Assembly (NCBI GenBank): GCA_026693085.1
Contig: JAPLNB010000361.1
Span: 1 to 64,000 of the forward strand
DNA length: 64,000 bases
Reading direction: 5' to 3'
Source: Planctomycetota bacterium
GTDB lineage: Bacteria; Planctomycetota; Phycisphaerae; Tepidisphaerales; Tepidisphaeraceae
In this document: piece after piece, positions 17,452 through 25,182 of the stretch
How the letters are laid out: each line of letters opens with the position of its first letter
Position numbering within the stretch: the stretch's first letter is position 1
Notes under the pieces: generated by a model
The model's database searches: none
Told to the model about the DNA's origin: nothing
What the model saw: the letters and a program-made list of their open reading frames with translations, nothing else
Translations under genes and position numbers: made by a program

Positions 17452-18498
17452 TCACGCCGACAGCGCCTCTGCTCCCGAATCGCCCGAGAATTGCCGCTCG
17501 GGCACCACGCGGATCGTCCCCCGGTCAATGTAGCGCCCGGTCAGCCACAGCGTCGTCGGCCGGTGTTTCGCCACGCCCTCCAGCATCTTCATCGCCGCCG
17601 CCGCAAGCTCCGCTGGCGTTATGTACACCCCCGTATATGTCGGCTCGCCCACACACGCACCCGTCGCCGCTACGCTCAGCGACGCCAGATGCGGATGCCG
17701 CACCACCAGTTCCTGCACCTCCCTCGGATTCACCAGCCACTGGCACAGGATAGCCGCGGCCTCGCCGTTCACGGCCGATGGGATGTTCTCAACCGCGCAG
17801 CTTTTCACCTGGACGTTCGGCGAATAGCGCATCGCCGTCATCCGCGCAATCTGCGATGCCTTCCCATCCAGCATCTGTTCCACCACCAGGATTCGCCGGT
17901 GCCCCGCCAGCACCATCTCCCGCGTCAAGTCCGCCACCGCATGCGCCCGATCCAACAGGACCGAATTCATCCGGAAACTGCCGCTTTCCTTCTCCACCAG
18001 CAACACTGGTATCCCCCGGATCAACAGGCCGCGATGCACCGACTCCGGCGTGCTCTTGGCCAGATCAATCACCAGGCTGAACTGGTTAATGTAGCTCGGC
18101 CGAACCGCCGCGCTCACCGTTCCCACTTCAACGTCCGCATGCGCCCCCACCAAGTGCGTAATCACCGGGCAATGCTGGTCAGGCTGATCGCAAAGGATCA
18201 ACCAACGCCCCGCCGCCGCCTTCTGCTCCCCCTCACTCCCGCGAACATACGTCCCTCGCCCGATGCTCCGGTCCAACAACCCCTCCGCCGCCAGATCCGT
18301 CAACGCCTTGCCCATCGTCTTCGGATTCGCACTGAACCGCTTGGCCAGTTCCCGCTCCCCCGGCAGCTTCCCGGACAGCTCCCCCGACACAATCGCCTGC
18401 CGTATCCGCTCGCGCAACCGCTGAAACTTGTAGCTGAGTTTCCCGCCCCGCGAACCGCTCGGCCCCTGCGTATTGGCGCTGCTTGGCACCGTGTCCAT
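17452..18498 (-). CDS. GntR-type transcriptional regulator with ligand-binding domain
   Basis: A 348-residue regulator. The winged helix-turn-helix is near residues 25-95: LRERIRQAIVSGELSGKLPG, then ERELAKRFSANPKTMGKAL, then DRSIGRGTYVRG, a textbook GntR domain. The rest resembles a LacI/periplasmic-binding-like sensor (VLAGHRRILVVEQM, GVYITPAELAAAAMKMLEGV), the arrangement common for sugar-responsive regulators in Planctomycetes. ATG 18498 has GGGAGG just upstream; the longer frame uses TTG. A promoter with an embedded inverted repeat lies 42-70 bases upstream, so the gene is probably autoregulated. The effector and target genes are unknown. Confidence 0.88.
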   Translation of the reverse strand: MDTVPSSANTQGPSGSRGGKLSYKFQRLRERIRQAIVSGELSGKLPGERELAKRFSANPKTMGKALTDLAAEGLLDRSIGRGTYVRGSEGEQKAAAGRWLILCDQPDQHCPVITHLVGAHADVEVGTVSAAVRPSYINQFSLVIDLAKSTPESVHRGLLIRGIPVLLVEKESGSFRMNSVLLDRAHAVADLTREMVLAGHRRILVVEQMLDGKASQIARMTAMRYSPNVQVKSCAVENIPSAVNGEAAAILCQWLVNPREVQELVVRHPHLASLSVAATGACVGEPTYTGVYITPAELAAAAMKMLEGVAKHRPTTLWLTGRYIDRGTIRVVPERQFSGDSGAEALSA

Positions 18499-18539
18499 GA
18501 GCCTCCCGTAAGCGCTGAGCGCAGACAATCGCCCCGCAA

Positions 18540-18568
18540 TATGTAATTCAGTACATCCGACCTAAGAA
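18540..18568 (-). promoter_or_regulatory. Promoter of the GntR gene overlapping a GntR-type operator
   Basis: On the minus strand TTCTTA (18563-18568) and TACATA (18540-18545) form a -35/-10 pair with a 17-base spacer. The inverted repeat ATGTA-N6-TACAT (18541-18556) covers the -10 box and part of the spacer. GntR proteins bind short palindromes of this kind, so repression of its own gene is the natural inference. Confidence 0.5.
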
Positions 18569-19065
18569 GTGCCCCGACCACGGGACATCAACAACCGACC
18601 GTTCCTTTTTTCGGCTAGACCCACCCTGAATTTTGAGGAAAAAAAGACACGGGAAAACACGAATCGCCCCCAATCCCAACCCCGCAACATCCTCAACCTT
18701 GCGTCCCATAACAGGGTAAGTGCCTGTCCGAGAGTCTATTCGGCAAGCACCCGCAGCACCTCTTCCAACTCCGAGCCTCATCTGTCCCAACCGCAGAAGA
18801 ATGCTCCCCGGCAGCCATTTCCCGCCTCCAGAGACCCCAACAGCCATTCCCCAAAACCACCTCTCCCATGCCGCACAAATGGAATCACTCCCATGGAGAC
18901 TGCCGAATCGTCGGCATTCCTGCCCGGCTCCTTGCCGGTCCACCAGTCCCATCCCCCTCCCAGCACTCGTCGACGATTTTGTCTTTTGCCCCCCATTAAA
19001 CGAACGCCGCCGCCCCCCACATCCTCGCTCACCACGCTCCTCTCTCGCGGCCCTCAACGGCCGAC
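18569..19065. other. Gene-free stretch between the GntR gene and gatB
   Basis: About 500 bases between two divergent genes. The + strand is C-rich and contains A- and T-tracts near 18600-18660. Several open frames exist on both strands, but all have low-complexity, Pro/Ser- or Gly-rich translations and no recognisable motif or ribosome binding site. I see no gene here. Confidence 0.6.
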
Positions 19066-19094
19066 TTCTGACTCCCAGCCCCTTCCGCTATACT
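19066..19094 (+). promoter_or_regulatory. Candidate gatB promoter
   Basis: TTCTGA (19066-19071) and TATACT (19089-19094) are separated by 17 bases and lie about 30 bases before the gatB start. The -10 box is good and the -35 box is weak. The leader would be about 25 bases and carry the GAGGAG ribosome binding site. Confidence 0.45.
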
Positions 19095-19124
19095 CCCCAC
19101 ACTAACGCTTTGAGGAGCCCCAAC

Positions 19125-20597
19125 GTGTCTGATCGCATCTGCAAGTTCTATGAAGTCCTGGTTGGCCTGGAAATCCACATCCAGCTCGCCACCCGGTCCA
19201 AGATGTTCACCGCCGCCCCCAACGCGTTCGGCCAGCCCCCAAACTCTCTCGTTGACCCCCAGGTCCTCGGCCTGCCCGGCGTGCTCCCCGTCATGAACAA
19301 ACGCGCCGTCGAATACTCCATCAAGGTCGGCCTCGCCCTCGGCTGCCAGATCGCCCCCTTCACCAAGTGGGACCGCAAGTCCTACTACTACCCCGACCTC
19401 CCCAAGAACTACCAGATCTCCCAATACGATCTCCCCCTCTGCTCGTCCGGCACCTTCGATATCCCCGATGACGACGGCTCGACCAAGACAATCCGCATCC
19501 GCCGCGCTCACCTCGAAGAAGATGCCGGCAAGCTCATCCACGAAGCCCCCGGTGGCCACCCCATCGACTACACCATCGTCGATCTCAACCGCGCCGGAAC
19601 CCCCCTTCTCGAAATCGTCACCGAACCCGACTTCACCACCCCCAGACAGGTCACCACCTTCGCGCAAGAGCTCCAGAAAATCGTCCAATACCTCGGCGTC
19701 TCCGAAGGCCAAATGCAAATGGGCCACATGCGATTCGAGCCCAACATCAACCTCCACGTCACCGACCAAACCGGCGTCGTCCACAGAACCGCCATCACCG
19801 AAATCAAGAATCTCAACAGCTTCTCCGTCCTCGAAAAAGCGACCGCCTACGAGATCCAACGCCAACTCCACCAATGGCTCGAAACCGGCGCCCTCGGCCA
19901 AAAATCCACCTACGGCTGGGACGACGCGCGCGAAATCACCGTCCACCAACGCGACAAGGAAGAAGCCAACGATTACCGCTATTTTCCCGACCCCGACCTC
20001 GTCCCCGTCATCGTTGACGACACCTGGCTCGCCGAACTCAAGAGGCAGATCGGCGAACTCCCCGCCGCCCGCCGAAAACGCTACGTCGAATCCGTGGGCC
20101 TCTCTCCCGTCGACGCCGCCACGCTCGCCGCCGACCGTCACACCGGCGATCTCTTCGACCAATCCGTCGCCGCCGGCGCCGCCCCAAAACGCGTCGCCAC
20201 TCTTCTGCTCTCCCACGGCCGACGCCTCGCCAATGAGTCCGGCAAGCCCCTGGCCCAACTCAACCTCAAACCCAATCGCATCGCCGAGCTGGCCAACCTC
20301 ATCGACCAAAACAAGATCGCTCCCGCCGAACCCGCCGGCAAAGTCCTTGAGCGTTTACTCCAACAAGACGCCCCCGCCGAGCAGATCGCCTCGGAATTGG
20401 GCCTTCTCCAATCCTCCGACACCTCCGCCATCGAAGCCGCCATCGAAGCCCTCATCGCCCAAAACCCCAAGCCGCTCCAGGACTACAAGTCCGGCAAACA
20501 AGCCGCCTTCGGCGCCCTGGTTGGCATGGTCATGAAACAAGCCAAAGGCCTCAACCCCAAGCTCGTCCAGGAACGGCTGAAACAAAAGCTGGGGTGA
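19125..20597 (+). CDS. gatB: Aspartyl/glutamyl-tRNA amidotransferase subunit B
   Basis: GatB is the kinase/amidase-coupling subunit of GatCAB, which converts Glu-tRNA(Gln) and Asp-tRNA(Asn) to the amidated forms. It begins FYEVLVGLEIHIQLATRSKM, the invariant family start. Further conserved blocks are KWDRKSYYYPDLPKNYQISQ, RAHLEEDAGKLIHE, DLNRAGTPLLEIVTEPDF and MRFEPNINLHVT. The C-terminal YqeY-like tail ends GMVMKQAKGLNPKLVQERLK. The GTG at 19125 has GAGGAG eight bases upstream and gives 490 residues, the normal length; the longer frame upstream is noncoding. gatA and gatC are not adjacent. Confidence 0.96.
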   Translation: MSDRICKFYEVLVGLEIHIQLATRSKMFTAAPNAFGQPPNSLVDPQVLGLPGVLPVMNKRAVEYSIKVGLALGCQIAPFTKWDRKSYYYPDLPKNYQISQYDLPLCSSGTFDIPDDDGSTKTIRIRRAHLEEDAGKLIHEAPGGHPIDYTIVDLNRAGTPLLEIVTEPDFTTPRQVTTFAQELQKIVQYLGVSEGQMQMGHMRFEPNINLHVTDQTGVVHRTAITEIKNLNSFSVLEKATAYEIQRQLHQWLETGALGQKSTYGWDDAREITVHQRDKEEANDYRYFPDPDLVPVIVDDTWLAELKRQIGELPAARRKRYVESVGLSPVDAATLAADRHTGDLFDQSVAAGAAPKRVATLLLSHGRRLANESGKPLAQLNLKPNRIAELANLIDQNKIAPAEPAGKVLERLLQQDAPAEQIASELGLLQSSDTSAIEAAIEALIAQNPKPLQDYKSGKQAAFGALVGMVMKQAKGLNPKLVQERLKQKLG

Positions 20598-20725
20598 GGG
20601 GCGCCCCGAATGCGGCTTGCCTTTTGACCCCGCCTTGCTTATCACTCTCGCTGCTCCACCGGCTCATGAACCCGTCCGCCGCTGTGAGCGAGTGTCCGAT
20701 CAGTACTCTGCTTAAGGAGACCCAC

Positions 20726-21097
20726 ATGCTCGACACTGTCGCCCAAACGCCAAGCAGCCCCGAACCCCAACCGCCAACCACCGCCACCGACACACAGCAG
20801 CCCCCAAAATGCCGAGCCGCCCTCGGCATCGCATCGATCGTCATGGCCGTGCTCGCTGCCATCCTCCTTCACGGCGGGATCACCATCAACAACCTCACGT
20901 CAGTCAACCCCGGCATCCTCTGGGGCGCCTTGGGCGGTATGGCGCTCGGCGTCGTCCTTTGCGCGGTCGGCCTCGCCCTTGCCCTTGCCGCCATGATCCG
21001 CAAACACGCATCGAATACCTTCGTCTTCTTCGCACTGCTTCTCAACTTCGCCGCGCTCGGCTCCGCAGTCTTGCGCTGGATCGAGTTCAGCGGCTAG
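20726..21097 (+). CDS. Small membrane protein of unknown function
   Basis: A 123-residue protein with a Pro/Thr-rich N-terminus (about residues 1-30), two long hydrophobic stretches (LGIASIVMAVLAAILLHGGI and ALGGMALGVVLCAVGLALAL) and a third near the C-terminus (FVFFALLLNFAALGSAVL). The ATG at 20726 has AAGGAG seven bases upstream, which is strong support for real translation. The layout recalls DUF4190-type small membrane proteins, but no diagnostic motif is visible. It lies 128 bases after gatB. Confidence 0.6.
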   Translation: MLDTVAQTPSSPEPQPPTTATDTQQPPKCRAALGIASIVMAVLAAILLHGGITINNLTSVNPGILWGALGGMALGVVLCAVGLALALAAMIRKHASNTFVFFALLLNFAALGSAVLRWIEFSG

Positions 21098-21356
21098 TGC
21101 CGTTTCCAGTCGAACCGTTTCGTGCTCATGATGCCGCACATGCCGCCTTCTTGTGATGGCGACAATATGGCTTCCAGCCCTGAAGAGTGATCTGCCGAGT
21201 GCCGTTGCGTCAGACCGGGTGCGGCTGAAGGAGGCTTGGCAGAAGCAATGGTGCCAACTGGTCCCAGCACTCGCTGGCGGGCAAACGGTAGGTGTACTTC
21301 TTTCACCGCATCAGTTGGCTTTTCCTCATTTCCCACTTACTCTCTATCCCAAAGAC

Positions 21357-22415
21357 ATGCTCCCCGCGCTCTCTCAACGTCTGCTCCCAGCACTCCAGCT
21401 CACCCGCATGGCCCTCGTCTTCACGGCCATCTCCAACTCCCTTTGTACCTACCTCTTAGCCCTCCGCCACAACACTCCCGAAGATACCTCTCTGCTCTTG
21501 CACATCCACCCCCGCGACATCATCCTCATCACCATGATCTCCATCGGCCTCTATGGCTTCGGCATGTCGCTCAATGATATCATCGACCGCCGGCGCGACC
21601 GCCAACTGGCTGCCCACCGCCCGCTGCCCTCGGGCCGAATCGCCTTGCACACCGCCTACTTCATCTGTATTTCCTTAGCTCTGCTAGCTTTAGTCGCTTC
21701 CGCCATCTACTCCCATCTCTCCCGATCCGACTTCCCCTGGATGAGCTTGGCGTTGACCATCTGGACCGGCTTCCTGATCGCCTTCTATGACTTGGCAGGG
21801 AAGTACCTGGTCGCGACCGGCCTCTTAACTCTTGGGCTAATCCGGTTTTTCCACGCCGTCATCCCCGCCCCCAACCTGCCGCTGCTTTGGCACCCCCTGC
21901 TGCTGCTCACGCACGTAACGGTTCTCTCCGCCATTGCTTACGGCTGGGAACAAAAGCGTCCCGCCCTGACCCGCCTGCATTGGTTCGCCGTCATCGGCGG
22001 GGTCGGGGTAATCGACATCCTGTCCGTCACTATCGCGGGCCTGCAGGCCGACGTCCAAGTCCATCTGAGCGTCCTGTGGCCCAAACCTGCTCTGGCGCTG
22101 CCCTTAGCCGCCGCGTTGGCCTTTGCCCTGCTGGCTTGGCATATTCGCCGCCGCGGCCCCAGCCCTCGTGAAGCGGGGCAAGCGCTGATGCTGACGGGGC
22201 TGCTCTGGTTGATTGTTTATGATAGCGCCTTCGTGGCGGGGTACGTTGGGCCGTTGTATGGTATGGCCCTGCTGGGACTTCTGCCGGTATCCTACGTTGC
22301 GGTGCAACTGATGCGGTGGTGGTCGAAGCTGATCCTGCTTTCTCAACAGCCGACGTTCCAGCGTCAGCGGCGGGATACGCAAAGCGGCCCACCGGGGCCA
22401 TTGCATTTGCGGTAG
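21357..22415 (+). CDS. UbiA-family prenyltransferase
   Basis: A 352-residue multi-spanning membrane protein. The Mg-diphosphate motif NDIIDRRRDR (NDxxDxxxD) is near residues 73-82 and is followed by HRPLPSGRIAL, the standard UbiA sequence. The second acidic motif is represented by FYDLAGKYLV. About eight transmembrane helices are visible. Such enzymes transfer a prenyl chain to an aromatic or other acceptor in the membrane; the SGRI-type and short C-terminal tail do not allow a choice between quinone, heme or lipid synthesis. ATG 21357 starts just before the first helix; upstream in-frame sequence is not hydrophobic and lacks similarity. Confidence 0.85.
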   Translation: MLPALSQRLLPALQLTRMALVFTAISNSLCTYLLALRHNTPEDTSLLLHIHPRDIILITMISIGLYGFGMSLNDIIDRRRDRQLAAHRPLPSGRIALHTAYFICISLALLALVASAIYSHLSRSDFPWMSLALTIWTGFLIAFYDLAGKYLVATGLLTLGLIRFFHAVIPAPNLPLLWHPLLLLTHVTVLSAIAYGWEQKRPALTRLHWFAVIGGVGVIDILSVTIAGLQADVQVHLSVLWPKPALALPLAAALAFALLAWHIRRRGPSPREAGQALMLTGLLWLIVYDSAFVAGYVGPLYGMALLGLLPVSYVAVQLMRWWSKLILLSQQPTFQRQRRDTQSGPPGPLHLR

Positions 22416-22514
22416 ATTGTATCCACTTGAGGCTTGGTGGTTTACGGATGAGGCAGTCTCGCCTGCCCAAACTGCACAATCAGTAGTGTCAGCCCATTTT
22501 GAGAAAATATCGGC

Positions 22515-22558
22515 CGTTTTGTTTGCTTTCTCACACAGTTTCATGCATACTGCTGCCA
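22515..22558 (+). promoter_or_regulatory. Candidate promoter for a short RNA before the terminator
   Basis: In the leader of the 22.6-kb terminator hairpin, TTGCTT and CATACT are spaced by 17 bases on the + strand. If used, it would start a transcript of only about 65 bases that ends at the terminator. Weak boxes, so this is tentative. Confidence 0.25.
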
Positions 22559-22575
22559 GTTAAATTTACCCTCCG

Positions 22576-22619
22576 GCACCCGGTCGCACGCCCTCCAGCG
22601 GCCGGGTGCTCTTTTTTTT
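22576..22619 (+). terminator. Strong intrinsic terminator downstream of the UbiA gene
   Basis: A 12-bp stem pairs GCACCCGGTCGC (22576-22587) with GCGGCCGGGTGC (22598-22609), with a single G-U wobble. The loop is 10 bases and the stem is followed by TCTTTTTTTT. It is 160 bases after the UbiA stop codon, so it ends that transcript or a short RNA of its own. Confidence 0.85.
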
Positions 22620-22626
22620 GGCAAGA

Positions 22627-22709
22627 CCCCCTGGCGGACCCCCGGCCGGACCCCGCCAAACCCCCGTTTCTCCCCCGCCAACTCCCCGTAGACCCCCCGC
22701 CGGACCCCC
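22627..22709. repeat. C-rich low-complexity tract with repeated GGACCCC units
   Basis: Eight runs of four to six C occur within about 83 bases, with recurring GGACCCC and a CCCC-x-GTTTCTC motif. The minus strand therefore has G-runs able to form a G-quadruplex. It follows directly after the terminator at 22619 and is not coding in a convincing way. Confidence 0.6.
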
Positions 22710-23091
22710 TGTTTCTCGGAGGGGACGGTGAGGAACTCGCTGGCGGGCGTAGGCAGATGGGGCTGGCGAAAAGGGCCAGAGGCGAGGCTGGGTGTGTACC
22801 TAGCGGCCGCCCGAATTGGTCCGACAAGCTCCCACGATGGTACTACACCCGATTGAGCAATATGTTTAAGTTTGAATTAGTATTTTTAGGCGGCTGCCAG
22901 GACGGCGTGTGTGAGCAGGAACTGTTGCCATTTGTCGATCGTGCCGGGTTGGCCAGGAGCAGTGGCGGGTCCGACAAAAGGGTCAGAAGCCATTTCATTC
23001 CTCGCGCTCGGCCTCTCCCCTATCCCCTCCCTCATCGCACCGTCAACTCCGGGTCCCCCGTCGTCGGCAACGGCCGGTGGAACGCGTGGCT
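22710..23091. other. Gene-free stretch with one copy of a direct repeat
   Basis: No convincing gene is seen. An A/T-rich island at 22860-22890 is out of character with its surroundings. A 19-base repeat (22976-22994) has a near-identical copy at 25071-25089. Frames on both strands have atypical composition and no motifs. Confidence 0.5.
22976..22994 (+). repeat. Direct repeat copy 1 flanking the nitronate monooxygenase gene
   Basis: AAAAGGGTCAGAAGCCATT here and AAAAGGGTCGGAAGCCATT at 25071-25089 differ at one of 19 bases and share the orientation. They lie about 2.1 kb apart on either side of the monooxygenase gene. They could be dispersed repeats or scars of a mobile segment. Confidence 0.55.
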
Positions 23092-24528
23092 TCATCGCAA
23101 GAACGCTGCCGCAACGCCGTTCATGCGATTCATTATATCTGCGAGGCCCTCGACCAAATGCTGAACCACATCCGCAGCGGTGTACGGCCGACGGTCCTGC
23201 CTCAGGAACCGGGCGATGTGCCTGACGCTCTCGCCTGCCGTCAGCAGGGGTTTTTCGAGGTAGCCGTTGGTCTGGGTCTGGCCGAGGCCGATGGCGGCCA
23301 GCAGGCCGTTGCAGAGGCACTTTCGGCCGCAGGTGTCAGCCGCCTGCCCGCCTTTGCGCAGGTACTGCTGCAGCGGCTCGGCCGGGCACCGGTAGCCAAT
23401 TGCCCCATCGGGTTTGCGGTAAGCGGATCGCAGATAGCCCAGGTCACAGCCCCGCTCCCGCCGCTCGTAAGTCGCAGCCTCCGAGAGCGTCCCGTCCAAT
23501 TGGACGACCTTGAAGGGGAAACCGGTGGGGGAAGCCAGGGGATCGGTCAGGACTTCGATGTTGCCCGACAGGACCTGCTCGATCACACGGCGTTTGAGAT
23601 GGGGATCGAGTCCGGATTCTTCGCAGAAGGCGAAGGGGGTACCAACCTGCACGCCCACAGCGCCCATTTTCAGAGCCTCGGCAAGCTGGGCCGGTTCGGC
23701 GAACGAGCCGGCCATCCAGAAGGGCAGGCCCAGCGCCCGGATACGCTCCATGTCGGGCAGATCGCGGTCGGTGTAGATCGGCTCGCCGCGTTCGTTGCGA
23801 TGCATCGGTCCGCGAGGCGGGGCATTGTGTCCGCCGGCCGAAGGGCCCTCGACAATGAAACCATCGACCTTGCCGCTGGATTTGCGGGCCAGTGTCATGG
23901 CGAGCGTTGCCGACGAGACGATCGCCAGAAAGAGTGGCCGCTTCAGTCCGTGGCCTGACCCGAAGCAGGCGCGCGGATCAAACTCCTGGACTACCTGCTC
24001 GCCCGGCGGCAGGTCGGATACATCGATCCTCAGGTGAACCGCTTCGCCGCGCGCCAGTTGATCAAGGATGCCCGGGATGGCTCGGGGCACGCCCGCCCCC
24101 ATAAGCATGTAATCCACTCCCGCGAGCATGGCGCCATAGATCGAGGGCAGCGTGGGGAATTGAAGTTTTTCAAGATAGTTGACGCCTATGAGGCCGTCGT
24201 GACCTTCCTTGGCGAGGAAGACCTCTACGAAATTGGCCAGCACCGTCAGTTCGATCAGCGCGGCGCTCAGGGAAACACCGGGCATGGGCTGAAGCGTGAA
24301 GGGCTGATGAGGCGGTTTTCCACCGGGAATGTAGTACTGGTCCAAGACCCGCTCGGCCACGGGCGGAAATGGAAACTGCCGCAGCGCTCGCCGCATGGGG
24401 CCGCCAGGATCACCCAGTTGCAGCCGCCTGACGAGGATAATCGCCAACGCCGTTCCCGACACCACGCCAAGCTGGCCCAACCGGGCAACCGCTTGCGCCA
24501 AAGGCCAGCCGGATACACCGGCACCCAT
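23092..24528 (-). CDS. Nitronate monooxygenase (2-nitropropane dioxygenase family)
   Basis: An FMN-dependent TIM-barrel enzyme that oxidises alkyl nitronates, or a related FMN enzyme of this family. The barrel shows GLIGVNYLEKLQFPTLPSIY, VDGFIVEGPSAGGHNAPPRG (flavin/active site His), PFWMAGSFAEPAQLAEAL and GAVGVQVGTPFAFCEESG, in the expected order. A long C-terminal extension has CPAEPLQQYLRKGG and several Cys (CGRKCLCNGL). Family-like residues HPQIIQGG continue in frame before the ATG at 24528, but no ATG/GTG/TTG exists between them and an in-frame TAG at 24577-24579. The real start is either an ATT at 24570/24567, or the start has been lost. Confidence 0.85.
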   Translation of the reverse strand: MGAGVSGWPLAQAVARLGQLGVVSGTALAIILVRRLQLGDPGGPMRRALRQFPFPPVAERVLDQYYIPGGKPPHQPFTLQPMPGVSLSAALIELTVLANFVEVFLAKEGHDGLIGVNYLEKLQFPTLPSIYGAMLAGVDYMLMGAGVPRAIPGILDQLARGEAVHLRIDVSDLPPGEQVVQEFDPRACFGSGHGLKRPLFLAIVSSATLAMTLARKSSGKVDGFIVEGPSAGGHNAPPRGPMHRNERGEPIYTDRDLPDMERIRALGLPFWMAGSFAEPAQLAEALKMGAVGVQVGTPFAFCEESGLDPHLKRRVIEQVLSGNIEVLTDPLASPTGFPFKVVQLDGTLSEAATYERRERGCDLGYLRSAYRKPDGAIGYRCPAEPLQQYLRKGGQAADTCGRKCLCNGLLAAIGLGQTQTNGYLEKPLLTAGESVRHIARFLRQDRRPYTAADVVQHLVEGLADIMNRMNGVAAAFLR

Positions 24529-24576
24529 GCCGCCCTGGATGATCTGGGGATGACGTGTGCAGGAAATAATTGCCGC

Positions 24577-24897
24577 CTATTCTGGAACTGTGGTCCATTC
24601 CGCCGCCGCCGGGGCGCCAAGCTGTTCTGTGGCACTGAGCTGTGCTTGACTCGGTTGGGCCGGCAACGTCATTCGCATCGCTTTGCGGTTCCACCCGGTC
24701 AGGTCTTTGTAGTAACCGTTCACGGCCTCGTGGCCGGTCAGGCTCCTCATGAGCCTGACGACGAACAGAGAGTATATCCCCGCCCGCCGGAAAACGCGAG
24801 CCAGTTCCTGAAAATACATGGGGTAAGAGTGCGATGATCGGTGTGGTTGGTCCGATAATGGCTCTGTCGAATGCGTGACAGCAGACCGTGATCCCAC
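24577..24897 (-). CDS. Small hypothetical protein just upstream of the monooxygenase
   Basis: A 106-codon frame (or about 80 codons from an internal ATG, MYFQELARVFRRAGIYSLFV) ending at TAG 24577. It includes SLTGHEAVNGYYKDLTGWNR, which reads like genuine protein, and an Ala/Gln-rich tail. It is in the same frame as the following monooxygenase and is separated from its homologous region by one stop codon. I do not recognise the family; it may be a decayed gene or a translationally coupled leader ORF. No good ribosome binding site is visible. Confidence 0.35.
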   Translation of the reverse strand: MGSRSAVTHSTEPLSDQPHRSSHSYPMYFQELARVFRRAGIYSLFVVRLMRSLTGHEAVNGYYKDLTGWNRKAMRMTLPAQPSQAQLSATEQLGAPAAAEWTTVPE

Positions 24898-25182
24898 TCA
24901 CAGAACGAGCTTGCCGACAGGTCCTCAAGCAGCAATGCCGTCGCATCGCCGAAATGGAAACGCAGGTCGCGGACCTGGCTGCGGGGCCGGCGCGGGTGAT
25001 TCAGCAGGCCGAACTGATCGGACGGCCGGTGGAGATCGCAGAGCAACAGGCCGGAGCCTTTGGAGCCAGAAAAAGGGTCGGAAGCCATTGTATCGCTCGC
25101 ACGCCCCCGCAGCTTCCGCCCGCGCACAAAATCGGGCAGGCCGTGTTTCCACGGCCCGCCCGGGTATCGATCTGAAGCTGAC
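24898..25182. other. Gene-free stretch; possible transposase remnant
   Basis: On the + strand one frame reads LTERACRQVLKQQCRRIAEM followed by ETQVADLAAG, a coiled-coil-like stretch that resembles the N-terminal part of IS66-type transposases. Nothing downstream supports a full gene. The second copy of the direct repeat lies at 25071-25089. The transposase idea is weak. Confidence 0.25.
25071..25089 (+). repeat. Direct repeat copy 2 flanking the nitronate monooxygenase gene
   Basis: AAAAGGGTCGGAAGCCATT matches 22976-22994 at 18 of 19 bases in the same orientation. On the minus strand both copies read ATGGCTTC followed by a GACCC run. Confidence 0.55.

Noticed and set aside
24888-25175. IS66-type transposase gene on the + strand
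   Set aside because: Only a short coiled-coil-like N-terminus; no DDE domain or inverted repeats follow.
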